Positions 33,005 through 45,500 of a stretch of 64,000 nucleotides of DNA are shown here, in pieces. How positions within the stretch are numbered: position 1 is the stretch's first letter; every line of letters begins with the position of its first letter. The notes below the pieces were generated by a model. It saw only the letters and a list, made by a program, of their open reading frames with translations, did not search any database and was not told the origin of the DNA. Source of the DNA: Gambelia wislizenii (Eukaryota; Chordata; Lepidosauria; Squamata; Crotaphytidae); assembly GCA_030847615.1 (NCBI GenBank), contig JAUMIR010000004.1, positions 225,288,501-225,352,500 on the forward strand. Reading direction: 5' to 3'. The position numbers and the translations under genes are program-made.

Positions 33005-33673
33005 TGTCCTACAGTATTCAGAATTTCTGTTTTTAAGCATGTAGTCAGAAAACTCTGTAAATAGAATAGATCACATGGAAATAATTACCCCAAGTGTATT
33101 TTATTAAGACTGTTCTCACCAAAATGAATAAAAGGAATGCCATGCACTGATAGAGACTGGTTTACAGCCTATATTCTGTTGATTTTCTGAAACTGACGAA
33201 AGTCTATAATAGAACAGAACGTGTCCTGTGGTTTTCAGTATTGATGGTCTGATGGTATTATGTTCTGTACCTGGGTGTTGGCCACAATGGCAATTACACA
33301 ATACAATTTAATATTTGTATTATAGTATGTTATTTTTGTTTACTACTTTCAGTATTTTAGCAGCTTTTTAAAGCTGCACAACTGTCCTCTCATCAGCATA
33401 CATAGTAATCAAAAACTGCAAAATTATTTTGGCACCTGACAATAAAAATGCAACAGTGATGAAAACAGAGACAGATTTAAAGCCTTGACAAATTTATGCA
33501 ATCAGTGTCTCTGAACAATAGCTGTGCACAGCAGGTGTCTTCTTAATAGGTGACATTTGGACACATAAATGGATTACTTTTACGTGGATGATAGTAAACT
33601 AAGGTTGAAATTAGACAAGCAGTGAAGCTACCACAAATATTAAACATTGACTTATGCTGTGACTTCCATGACT
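33005..33673. other. Intergenic DNA, nothing recognised
   Basis: AT-rich sequence between a SINE and a CR1 copy, with no exon or element ends visible. Confidence 0.5.
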
Positions 33674-34905
33674 AGAATCATAGAGTTGGAAGAGACCACA
33701 AGGGCCATCCAGTCCAACCTTCTGCCATGCAGGAATACCCAACAGTCCTGACACTCTTGACAGATGGCCATCCAGCCTCTGTTTAAAAACCTCCAAAGAA
33801 GGAGACTCCACCACACTCCAAGGCAGCGTATTCCACTGTCAAACAGCTCTTACCATCAAAAAGTTCTTCCTAAAGTTTAAATGGAATCTCTTTTCCTGTA
33901 ATTTGAATTCTTTGCTCCGTGTCCTAGTCTCTGTAGCAGCAGGTAACAAGCTTGCTCCATCTTCAGTATGACATCCTTTCAAGTATTTAAACATGGCTAT
34001 CATGTCACCTCTTAACCTTCTCTTATTCAGGCTAAACATATCCAGCTCCTCATAGGGCATGGTTTCCAAATCTTTTACCATTTTGGTCACCTTCCACTGG
34101 ACATATTCCAGCTTATGAATATCCTTCTTAAACTGTGGTGCCCAGAGCTGGACACAATATTCCAGGTGATGCCTGACGAAATCAGAATAGAGTGATACCG
34201 ATACTGTTACTTTCCTCAATATAGACACAATACTCCTATTGATGCAGCCTAGAATTGCATTGGGTTTTTTTGACTGCTCTATCACATTGTTGACTCATGT
34301 TCAGCTTGTGGTCTACTAAGACTCCTGGATCCCTTTCATATAATGTACTGTTCTCAAGCCAATCATCACCCATCCTATATCTGTGCATCTAATTTTTTCT
34401 GCCTAAGTGTAGTAGCTTACATTTCTTAGTTTTACCTTTCATTTTCTTAGTTTTGGCCCAGTTCTCTAATCTGTTAAGGTAATTTTGAATTCTGACCCTG
34501 TCTTCTGGTGTAGCTACTTGTCCTAATTTGGTGTCATCTGCAGATTTGATAAATATGCCCCCTCTTCCATCATCCAGTTTATTGATAAAAATGTTGAATA
34601 GCACTGGGCCCAGGACAGAACCCTGTGGCACCCCACTAGTCACTTCTCTCCAGGGTGAAGAGGAGCCATGGTCTACTAATTAAAAACCCACCTAACAATT
34701 GCATTGCCTAGCCCACATTTTACTAGCTTGTTTGCAAGAATATCGGGGGGGGGGGAGCCTTGTAGAAAGCTTTACTGAAATCAAGATATGCTGCATCCAT
34801 AGCATTCCCTTCATCTATCAAACTTGTAACTCTATAAAAAAAAAATAAGATTAGTCTGGCATAACTTTTTTTTTTTTAAAGAAACCCATGTTGATTTTTA
34901 GTGCA
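33674..34905 (-). mobile_element. CR1 LINE, 5'-truncated reverse-transcriptase half
   Basis: Read on the - strand: DEGNAMDAAYLDFSKAF (palm motif A region), GVPQGSVLGPVLFNIFIN, KSADDTKLG (catalytic box, with SADD in place of [FY]ADD), DRVRIQNYLNRLENWA and CKLLHLGR. Then come the 3' part FVRHHLEYCVQLWAPQF, LQEKRFHLNFRKNFLMVRAV and the octamer-type tail near 33674-33690. Stops and frameshifts interrupt it. This is the most complete CR1 in the window and a yardstick for what is missing from the copy at 7.6-8.7 kb. Confidence 0.9.
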
Positions 34906-36390
34906 ACATCCTGTTTGGCGATTGCAAGGCAACGGCACCAATCCTGTGTGGGCTAGCATAGGGTAGTAGTTTCACGTGCAGACCTACACACAGTTGAGCC
35001 ATATCCCACTGCCACAGGACTTACCATACAACTTCTGGAGCTGTCCCTACGTGGCCATTCCATGCTTTGTGGGGAACTGAAAAGACTGGAGAAACATCTG
35101 ATTTAACTGTGACACTCCAGATGATGACTGAACTCCTATGGTTCCTTATTATGGCTATGTTGGCCAGAGATGACAGCAGTAAGGAGTTGCAGCATCTGGA
35201 GGGCTGCAGTTGTCCACGCCTGCTTTAATAGCAAGGGAGCAGGATGCCTTAAGGATTAGTTTCTCCCACACAAGTAAACCTAGGCAAAACTATCTCCCTC
35301 ATGCATTCTTCATTTTGTGTTTATGCACATGGTAGATGGAAGCTAGGAGTGGGAGGTGGAGGGAGGCTATCAAGGAATTGACATTTTCTGTATTCTGCCC
35401 CTTCCCCTTGTTCTCCACTGCCATATTTTTCAGGGTTCATGCTCACAGCCCCACACACTCATGCTTGGCCTCAGGCAAGGAGGAGAAAAATTGTTGCAAA
35501 CATTAGTATCTTTATTCCAACCCTCTCTTTCAACCCACAGGCAGCCCTCTGCTCCTTGATTCCTGTTCTCCATTTCATGCAGGAAGGAACTCAGTATTAT
35601 GCCTATTAGGTTTTTATGAGTAATATATAAGAAAACATGACGCTGCTTTGAGCTTGGTGGATCATGGTTTTAAAGGTCTAGGTTGTTTTGTAGTCAGCTG
35701 CAAAAGGTCATAAAAGAGGTAAAATGATGTTTATGAAAATGTGTGTCATAAAGTCTCTGCTAATTAAAAAAACAACAATTGCTTCAGGAGCAATCCCAAA
35801 CTCATGAACTTAACTAAGAACTTTAGAGCAAGGAGCTGACAAGAGTTCGTTCCAAGCTGAATTATACTTTCACTCCTTAATCCCTCCCAGTGTGGGATCC
35901 CAAAACACTAGTCTTGTTTCAGGCTGAACATCTGTGGCTCAGCAAAATCTGATCAGTTCTTTGACCTGATGCTTTACTATAAATATATATCAGAATACTC
36001 ATGAGGGGGTAGAAACCAAGGAGGCCATTAAAAAATATTGAGTTTTTAGAAAGTCATAGGACAGGAAGCTCTGATGTGAAGAGCCAGCAAAATGCTGGGA
36101 GTGTGGCTTATTACAGCCAGGAAGTGGACTGGGGTGAAGCTTTTGTAATTACAAGTTCCTCTAGCTCCACCTCCCCACCAGCTGACACTGCTAATTGATT
36201 GGTCTGCTTGTCCTTCCCTGAGCCCACGAAAACTGCAGATGGCCTTCTAGAAAGAAGCTAGGAGTGTTAGGACATGGCACCCACTTCATTTTCACCCAAC
36301 ACTACAAGCCCCAAACAGTGTTCCCAGCAAATTGGGAACACTATTCCTAGCAAGGGTTGATGCTTTTTCACCTACTTGTCTGTTAGCTTT
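34906..36390. other. Intergenic DNA, mostly unrecognised
   Basis: No gene was seen. Blocks at about 35105-35225 ('GCAGCATCTGGAGGGCTGCA') look like part of a hAT-like foldback. The remainder shows no recognisable ends. Confidence 0.45.
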
Positions 36391-36398
36391 GATGTCAC

Positions 36399-36597
36399 CA
36401 GGGCCGATTTAAGGATTTTGGGGCTCCCGGCAACACTTTATTTTGGTGAGCCCATATGAAACATCACCCAAGGAGACCTTCTGCTGTGCTTTCTGCAACC
36501 GGACTTGTTTATCTCAGATTGGCCTTTTCAGTCATCAGCGTGCTTGCAGAAAGCGCGGGATGAGTCCTTCCTGAATCTTTGTTTGCGAAGAAAAGCC

Positions 36598-36630
<33 letters not shown>

Positions 36631-36792
36631 TGTTTCTCCCAGGTCAATGTAACCTATCCTAACCTATTCACAGTGCAAGATATTCAGTTTATTACTAATA
36701 ATGTTTTTGCAAGAGGAGGGTTATGACAGCCCCCTCATAATGACGGGGGGCCCTGCGGCTGCAGGTACTGCAGGGCCCTTAAAACGGCCCTG
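36399..36792. mobile_element. hAT element with perfect 8-bp target duplication
   Basis: Ends are CAGGGCCGATTTAAGG and, in reverse complement, CAGGGCCGTTTTAAGG. GATGTCAC flanks it at 36391-36398 and 36793-36800. An (AG)n tract is inside (36598-36630). It has the same ends as the MITE at 28466-28690, so it is the same hAT subfamily. Confidence 0.92.
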
Positions 36793-37009
36793 GATGTCAC
36801 CAAACTATACAGTGGCTTTGTTCATACTTAACACTAAACCATGATTTTGCTTTACAAGAACAAGCCATAGTGAGTCTTAAAAGTCACATATTTCTCTTCG
36901 GAGGTGGTCATTATCCCCGCACCGTGAATACCATTTAGCTTGTCATCTGAACCCTAAACTATGGTCAGTTTTAACTATGGTTTGTAGGAAAAAGCCAACT
37001 TCAAATATA

Positions 37010-37265
37010 TAGTTAGACCCTTGTATCCGTGGGGGTTCTATTCCTAGACATAGCATGGATACCAGAAACTGCAGGTAACAGCAAACCCTATTAAAATAAA
37101 GGATTCAGGTAAAAACATACCATAGTTGCATTGGAGGACCTAGAAGATGCCCAGAGAGGATGCCTCTCTAGGCATTTTCTAGTGCAACTCTATAGTTTGT
37201 GTCTCTGTTTTGTGTCCTGCGGATAACTGAAACTGTTTGGCTCTGTTAAAACAGGGGTCTGGCTG
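37010..37265. mobile_element. TA-flanked MITE, same family as 51.6-52.2 kb
   Basis: The left end after TA reads TAGTTAGACCCTTGTATCC; the right end in reverse complement reads CAGCCAGACCCCTGTTTTAA; TA is on both sides. The interior shares 'CTAGAAGATGCC' and an 'AGTAAGCCCTATT'-like block with the copy at 51618-52231. Confidence 0.75.
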
Positions 37266-37367
37266 TACATTATGAAGCTGGTTTGTTTCAATAAACTGTA
37301 GGTGGCTACATTTTAGAGTTCAAATAGCATGTTAAACGGAAACAATCTTCTAATTTCTTCTTCACAG

Positions 37368-38227
37368 CCGCATCAATGGAGCAGAGGGAAGAGCGGGCAG
37401 CTCTTTCTAATAATGGTAAACTGTTATATGTGAATACTGCCAGTGGGCCTGAAAACTGGGATTTATGACTCTAAGAACTGTTAACTAGAATAAAGACATT
37501 AAAGAAGGCTTTCCAGTTTGGCTTATGAAACTAGATGTGTCTGTGTATGAAAAAAGAATATGCATGCTTATGTAATAAATAATCCCTTCTACAATGTAAA
37601 CAAGTTACATTTTTATTTTTGTTCATGTGATAAGTTTACTATTGGAAAATGGCATGTACTAAACCCACAACATTATTACATATAGATCAAATATCAGATA
37701 GCAAAATCGTATAATATAAGCACTATTTGTTGTAATTCTCTACAGATATTACAATCAAATATAATATTTTAAAAAGGGTTATGTACCTTGTAAGGTGCAG
37801 TAGGCACAATTTAAATCTTGATCTAGCTTTGCAAGCATATAACCATTATTTCACTGTTACAAAGTATTACAAGTAATCAAAATCAGTATCATAATTAAGT
37901 ACTGTGTGCTGAGATCATACATATACTACACTTCACATTAGTGTTAAAAAGGGAACAGTATGGACTATATAGTCAAACCCTCCCTTCAAAAAATACAATC
38001 CCTTTAGTCTGAGTTCAGAATTTATTCAGTAGTAATCTATGGCTTTTCTTCATGTACATTTTTGAACATTTGCATGCATACCTTACAAATGGAAATAAAA
38101 GCTGAACTATCTGCCCCTTGCATAAACTAATATCTATAACTAAAATGATAACCTCTGCCTTTTAGGAGCCATTTTAATCTTCGGCATTCTATTTTATTGC
38201 AAATCCTGGTACTGTTGCAGATGGTGA
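37368..38227 (+). CDS. Candidate two-exon micropeptide (unrecognised, 33 residues)
   Basis: This is a hypothesis. Exon a (37368-37415) follows a good pyrimidine tract and CACAG, holds ATG at 37376 and ends ...AATAATG before GTAAAC. Exon b (38166-38227) follows CTGCCTTTTAG and stays in frame to TGA at 38225. The joined reading is MEQREERAALSNNG then AILIFGILFYCKSWYCCRW: a charged N-terminus, a short hydrophobic run and a Cys/Trp-rich basic end, like a small membrane-anchored peptide. AATAAA lies at 38237-38242, only 9 bases past the stop. There is no stop upstream of the ATG in exon a, so an earlier exon could extend it. I do not recognise the peptide. It lies antisense to the probable CAP2 3' UTR. 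Chance alignment of splice-like sites is a real possibility. Confidence 0.25.
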
Positions 38228-39512
38228 AGATGTATAAATAAAAGTGATGCCATTTAGCAGCAATTCGGTGTTACATAACATATGTATGCAGGCATAATGA
38301 GGCTATTACATATAAAACACAAAGAGAAATACAACATTAAAGAGTCTAACAACTTTTTAAAAATGGTCTACTTCATACTATATCTTGATTAAAATTTAAC
38401 ATAGTTCCAAGTAACCAGATTTAGCCTATGGACCAGCAGATCTTCACCTCCTAAATCAGACTGCATTTGATGATCTTCTGGACCAGTGGCTTTAGGTAAA
38501 TATGTAGTATTTGGCAGATAAAAGAGAAATAACACTGCTATATTACTAAATATATGTTCATTTCAGATCAGATAACTAAATGAACATTAGGAACTATATA
38601 CAATCTGTAAAGAGAAAAATGGCTTACAAATCAAGAACACGTTATTACATACCCAGATGAGAAGTAAAAACCTAGCTGAATGCAGAAAGATAACCTTTAA
38701 ACTAACATTTTCTAAACATGATTTTTGTGCTAATTTGAAACAAACAAATTAGCTCAAAATTGAACTTAAACTCAAGATACCAGTAAACTCACATTGTTGA
38801 AAATAAGTAATTGAAATATCTAGCTTCTCTTTTCTATTAGCAAATGTAGTGTTAGGAGTTGTACATTTCTGCTTTTAAAAGCACAAAGATCTTCTCGAAC
38901 TACAGACTTTCTAGGGTCCAGTATCACAATACAATGCACAAAAGATCTCAACTCTAACCTGAACATCTCACCATATTCATACTATTTATTTTATTTCATT
39001 TTATTATCAGCCAAAACATGAAGAAGGAATGCATTGAAACATTACAAAGTGTATCATGCAGACATTTGGCTTAATGTATTCAGTGAAATAGCCAATAACC
39101 TGAATGGTTAATTTTTTAAATCTTTGTACATTAACATATTATGTATAATTTATTTGCAAACAAAGGCAAATTGTGGACATTTTAAGAATATCAGGATGCA
39201 TTTAAAAAGTGTACCGGGATTGTGCAGAGTAGCTTCCAAGCACATGTAGCCATGGCAAAATAAACATTCATGCCTTCTTCAAACATAACAATGTACATCG
39301 GTATACTTCCCCCCCTACACAAATATGTTCTTAATGGAGAAAAAATACCATAGTAATAGAGCCTACAGTTTCTAGGGCACAGAGTATCTGCTTGAAGGCT
39401 TTATTCATTTCAGTACAAACTAGTGCTACATCTAGTTCTTCATGCTGCTGTTTTCTTTAGGCTCAATTTCTTTGGAGATTGTGGACAGTGGTTTCCATAT
39501 GGCCCTATAAAG
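37612..39512 (-). other. CAP2: CAP2 3' UTR (probable extent)
   Basis: Sequence 3' of the CAP2 stop on the - strand is free of recognisable interspersed repeats for about 1.9 kb. AATAAA hexamers on the - strand occur at 39405-39400, in a cluster within about 38985-39005, near 39151, and at 37617-37612. Which one is used cannot be decided from sequence, so the far limit is only a guess. Confidence 0.45.
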
Positions 39513-39596
39513 TTAAGCCACAATCTCTGTAGGGTCAGTGACCAACTTGGATCCATCCCATGATGTCTTGAATTGTTCAGGAACAGGGAATTCTTT
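39513..39596 (-). CDS. CAP2: CAP2 last coding exon
   Basis: The acceptor is TTTACAG before 39596 and the stop TAA is at 39515-39513. It encodes [20 protein letters not shown] then DPTEIVA, the conserved C-terminus of vertebrate CAP2. Confidence 0.96.
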   Translation of the reverse strand, partial: KEFPVPEQFKTSWDGSKLVTDPTEIVA

Positions 39597-42500
39597 CTGT
39601 AAAAAGACAAGATTAACAATATCAGTTTGCTAAACAAGTAGCTGTTATGAAAACTGATGAGTACTTATCAGTAACATGAGTGAAGTTTTTATTACTCAGG
39701 CAAACCTGGATTATAAAGGATATTTATTTCTTCCTTACAGACTTGAAGACCCTTGGTACACACAAAGAACAAATGTGGGATACTTAAAAAGCTGCTGTTG
39801 CATTATTTGTGAGTTCTTGTCTTGATGTGCTCTAATGACAGCTCTTCTATCTTTTTAAGTATAGAACTGAACCATAAAATTAGAGTACCATATATTCCGG
39901 CGTATAAGACGACTTTTGAGCACTCAAAAGTGCCCTCCAAAATTGACAGTCGTCTTATACGCCGGATACACTTTGCTTCACCTGCCTGCCTATCTCCTGC
40001 CTCTTCGCAAACGGAGCGAAGAGGCAGGAGATCGGGCAGGGGGTGAAGCAAAGTGCTCCTCCCTGCCACCCGCCCACCCCCCATGCTTCCACCCCCCTCC
40101 CGAAAGTCGCGGAACCGCGGCTTTGGGGGGGTGGCTAGGAAGCCCCCTCCTCCCTTCCCCCGCCCACTCCCCGTGCATCCACCCCCCTCCCTGAAAGCAG
40201 CGGAACCGCGGCTTTCAGGGGGGGGTGGCGGAGAAGTCCCCTCCGCCCTTCCCCCCGCCCACCCCCCGCTCATCCACCCCCTCCCTGAAAGCAGCGGAAC
40301 CGCGGCTTTCAGGGACGGGGGTGGCAGAGAAGCCCCCTCCTCCCTTCCCCCCGCCCACCCCCCGCTCATCCACCCCCCTCCCTGAAAGCAGCGGAATCGC
40401 TGCTTTCAGGGAGGGGGGCAGAGAAGCCCCCTCCTCCCTTCCCCCCGCCCACCCCCCGCTCATCCACCCCCCTCCCTGAAAGCAGCGGAATCGCTGCTTT
40501 CAGGGGGGGGGCAGAGAAGCCCCCTCCTCCCTTCCCCCGCCCACCCCCCGCTCATCCACCCCCCTCCCTGAAAGCAGCGGAATCGCTGCTTCCAGGGAGG
40601 GGGGGGCGGAGAAGCCCCCTCCTCCCTTCCCCTCGCCCACCCCCCGCTCATTCACCCCCGTCCCTGAAAGCAGTGGAATCGCTGCTTCCAGGGAGGGGGG
40701 GGCGGAGAAGCCCCCTCCTCCCTTCCCCCCGCCCACCCCCCGCTCATCCACCCCTGACCCTGAAAGCAGCGGAATCGCTGCTTTCAGGGAGGGGGGGCGG
40801 AGAAGCCCCCTCCTCCCTTCCCCCCGCCCACCCCCCGCTCATCCACCCCCCTCCCTGAAAGCAGCGGAATCGCTGCTTTCAGGGAGGGGGGGCGGAGAAG
40901 CCCCCTCCTCCCTTCCCCCCGCCCACCCCCCGCTCATCCACCCCCCTCCCTGAAAGCAACGGAATCGCTGCTTTCAGGGAGGGGGGGCGGAGAAGCCCCC
41001 TCCTCCCTTCCCCCCGCCCACCGCCCGCTCATCCACCCCCCTCCCTGAAAGCAACGGAATCGCTGCTTTCAGGGAGGGGTGGCGGAGAAGCCCCCTCCTC
41101 CCTTCCCCCCGCCCACCCCCCGCTCATCCACCTCCCTCCCTGAAAGCAGCGGAACCGCTGCTTTCAGGGAGGGGGGGTGGCGGAGAAGCCCCCTCCTCCC
41201 TTCCCCCCGCCCACTCCCCATGCATCCACCCCCCTCCCTGAAAGCCGCAGAAACGCGCTTTCAGGGAGGGGGGGTGGCGGAGAAGCCCCCTCCTCCCTTC
41301 CCCCTGCCCACTCCCCATGCATCCACCCCCCCTCCCTGAAAGCCGCGGAAACGCGCTTTCAGGGAGGGGGGGTGGCGGAGAAGCCCCCTCCTCCCTTCCC
41401 CCTGCCCACTCCCCATGCTTCCACCCCCCTCCCTGAAAGCCGCAGAAACGCGCTTTCAGGGAGGGGGGTGGCGGAGAAGCCCCCTCCTCCCTTCCCCCCA
41501 CCCACCCCCCGCGCATCCACCCCCCCTCCTGAAAGGGAGGGGGGCTGGGAAGCCCCCTACTCCCTGCCACCCTCCCACCCTCCGCCCAGCCACCCCCCTT
41601 CCCCAAAGGCTCGCTTTGGAGAGGGGGGTGGCTGCGAAGCCCCCTCCCCCCTGCCACCCTCCGCCCAGCCTCCCCCCTTCCCCAAAGCCCCGTTTGGCCG
41701 CACAGCCTGCGGATCCCCCTCCTGCGCTCCCTCCTGGAAGGGAGCGCAGGAGGGGCATGCAGAGGCTGCGCGGCCAAACCGCGATTCGCCCCTTCTCCCC
41801 ACCTTCCTGGAAGGTGGGGAGAAGGGGCGAACGTGCCCCTTTTGGGCGCACAGCCTCCACATCCTCCTCCTGCGCTCCCTCCTGGAAGGGAGCGCAGGAG
41901 GGACATGCGGGGGCTATGCGTTGGAAGAGGGGGGTCGTCTTATAGGGCGAATATATCACAAACTCTGCATTTTACCTTAAAAATGGGGGGGGTCGTCTTA
42001 TACGCCGGAATATACGGTAGTTCAAATACCCCAAAATAAAGAATTGCCACGCAAATTCCCATTTTCCATGTCGTTATGGTACCCAATAATTAGTGCTGCA
42101 ACATGAAATTACCAGTAGCCTCTAAAGGTCAAACATGTAAACAATGTATTATTTGGGTATCACAGGTAGGATTTCATACATTATGTTAAAATATTAATTG
42201 CATAGATATTAATGTTTAAAATACACATAGCTTATTTCACTTTTCATGCTTTTTCTTTATTCGAAAGATTTTCTCTCATTTTTGTAGATGTTCCAGTTCC
42301 ATATTCTACATCTCAGTGATAAAGCCACTTTAAGCAAGAATTGCTCAATTTACAATTTCTTTATGGCATCTAAATTACATAACATTATAACTAACTGCAC
42401 AGAAGAATGTCACCAGTGAATGTCTATAGACTTATAAAGCATGAAGTTTAAATTATGTTTTCTGTGTGTCATTCAGAAGTAAACGTTACTGAACTGCCAG

Positions 42501-45500
42501 CACAGTCCTATGTACGTCTGCTCAGATCTAAGTTCCACTGAGTTTGATGGGGCTTAATCCAAGCTAAGTATTTATTCAAGGCTGCAATGCTACACATGCC
42601 TACTGTTAGGAGTAAGGTTCACTGAACTCCATGGGAGCTGCTTTTAAGTAATATGCATAAAAGAGGGAAGACTTTTTTTTTTTTAAGGTCAGGGATACTT
42701 CTTTTCTCCCTTGCCACTGTACTTTCTTACAGTTATTTATAAAAATACATCTTTCATTATAGTTTTCCTTTGCATTTTTCTGAGATGCACGTTTCTTCCA
42801 CTACTTGTACAGATAATTGTTCTGTTACAAGATTGTTTCTTACTGAAGGGCCATAACAAGCTGCTTCAGAGGGATTTGCATCCCAAAACAGCCAAACCCC
42901 CCTCCTTAAAACAGCTTGGGAGATGACCAGAAGTGGTCCATCAGCACTTCCTGTTGTCCAAAATGGTAGGCAGGACAAAGCCCTGCAGACCTTGGGAGGT
43001 ACTAAGGAGCTGGAAATCAAACGGTGCTCCTCTCTGGACTCTGACAGGCATCTATTCCTGCTCTGAACTATTAAAAAAACCCCAGTAAGATGAGTAGGTT
43101 ATAGAATCCAGCAGATGACTTTCTCCATAGCTACATGCTGATGGGAACAATACTGGAGAATGCTGCTTGCTGACTATATAGGCCAACATTTAAAGAACCA
43201 CAGAACTAGTAACAAGTACCCATTAGGGCTTACTTTTTAAATTACTTTCTGAACATCTTACTTTTCCACAGGTTTAGCATATGCCCAGCCCCATGCCTGA
43301 GGACAACCACTAGTGTCACATTTCTGGAAGGGTTTTCAGAAGCTGAATGTGATATTTCATAGGAAGCTTTGTTCAGAGACAGCCATCAAATATCGAAGGT
43401 GACAAAAACCAAATCTTTATTCTGTCCATTAAGGACATTTATCATTTTTATGCCTATGACATACGACAATATCGTTCCACTTGTGATATGCTCTTTTAAA
43501 GTTATTTTTCACCATTTTTTAATAACTTACCTGATTGTTCGTTGTTTTTTTTTACCTACAGCAGCTCCCCCCGCTTTATCTCTCCAATAGGCTACTCCAC
43601 TGTGGGGCTGCTAACATCATCATCATCCTCATCACCACCACCACCACCACCACCACCATGTGTACTGCCAGTAGCCATGATGAAAGCAAAACTATAGCAG
43701 TCCAAATGTCACAACACTGATAGCCGCTCCTACAATGCCCCTAGCAATTCTTTTAGGTAAATGAATATTAACTTAATAACAACCTGAATATGTTTTAATG
43801 AGAATGACAGAAGGGTCAATTCACCCAGAGATCTATTATCTCAAAGTGAAGTTCTGGTCATTGGCAACATTATTTGGTTTATATTTCAGCAGTCTGTATC
43901 AAAAAACTTGAAAATGCCACACTTACGTAATCACCATCCTGCGGGATAAGGATGTTCATTTCGGATGACTTAGCACTCACTATCTCACAATCTAATGATT
44001 CTTCACTGAGGTATATATGGCAGCCTTCAGTCTTGTTAATTGAAATGGTTGGCACTTTCCCTAATACCTTAAACAATAAAATGATTTTATAACCAATCCA
44101 AATGAAAGAGGATGTTAACACCAACAGATTCCACTCCCACCCAGCTAGCCATATCAATTTAGGTATGTCTCCAGCAAAGCCTGTGACCAAATGAGAATTT
44201 AAAAGGTCAGTCCTTGGATGTCCCCACCAGTGTAATGCATACAACTGCTCTCCAAAGCAGGATAATTTCCTAGGCATAGGAATGACTAAAAACACAATTA
44301 ACAGGCATTGATCTCATGAAACCCACACTTAATTTGGTGGGTTAGAATTTGGTAGAGCGCAGACCTACAGCAAAAATGTTTTTACCTGGCACATAAAATC
44401 AGTGCAGTAAGCATCAGATCAACATATAAAGAAAGGGCATTCCATAAGTAGCCCTGCCCCTGGTATCCACATACCTGATCTCAGAAGTTAAGGGGACCCA
44501 GAGCAGGGTTTCTGGTGAATATCTTAACAATCAAGCAGATTTGCATGGTAGCAAGGAGTTCTCAAGATTGTTGTGTGTCTTAAGATGTTTCCCACTTAAT
44601 GATCATCCTAAAGTGACCCTATTGTGGGGTTTTCTTGGCAAGATTTGTTCAGAGGGGGTTGGCCTTTGCCTTCCTCTGAGGCTGAAAGAGTGTGACTTGC
44701 CCAGTGCCCAGTGGGTTTCCATGACTGAGCAGGGATTTGAATCCTGATCTCCAGAGTTGTAGTCCAATGCTCAAACCACTACACCACACTGACTCTCAGT
44801 TCTCAACAAAACAAAACAAACCCCCCAAAACACAACTAAAGTAGTGTCATGAAGTAAAGGGCCCTGCATTTCAGTGGCTTCTCTGTACATGATTATATGA
44901 GTCAGTCTCCTGAAGGAAGGAAGGCCCCCCTAATATTGAGAATATTCTATAATATGGGGGCATTTTTATGGGGGGGGGTACAAATAATTAAAAAAAAACA
45001 TTAAAAAGCCATTATGGAGTGGAGAAGCCTCCAGAGATTCTTTTCACAGTTTCCCCAGTTTAAACACCCCTTATCTGTATTGTGAAAGGCTGCTTACCTG
45101 TATCTGAATATCACTGGAGTTTATCACTTCAACAATACCCACAACATTGTCAAATACAAGGCCAAACTTTTTGCAGTTGTCTGGGGAAAACAACAACAAA
45201 TGAAACTGTTTTACAATTTGTAGAATTATATTGTTTGCCATATATGAAGGCACTGCATTGCCAGAACATGCAAATATCCATGTCTATATAAGAAGTATTG
45301 ATATGCTTTTCTCCACAGATTTGAGCAGAAGTAATAGCTGTATATCACCTGGAAAACATTTGCAAAGACTTTCAGTATAATTCTATGCATGTTTAATCAG
45401 AAGTAGACCCAGAAATAGAGACTAATGAATTAAAATCAGTTCAGTTAGAAATTTTCTAATAAAGTGGCAGCTTAATTAAATTTATTTTAACTCAGCTGTT

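Noticed and set aside
40050..41540. Regularly spaced palindromic repeats as a CRISPR array
   Set aside because: Eukaryotic intron, units directly adjacent without unique spacers, and array contained in a TIR element.
39990..41980. Frames of 180-267 residues on both strands at 40-42 kb
   Set aside because: They are products of the hairpin minisatellite unit in the second TA-flanked element. No start context, splice structure or family similarity.
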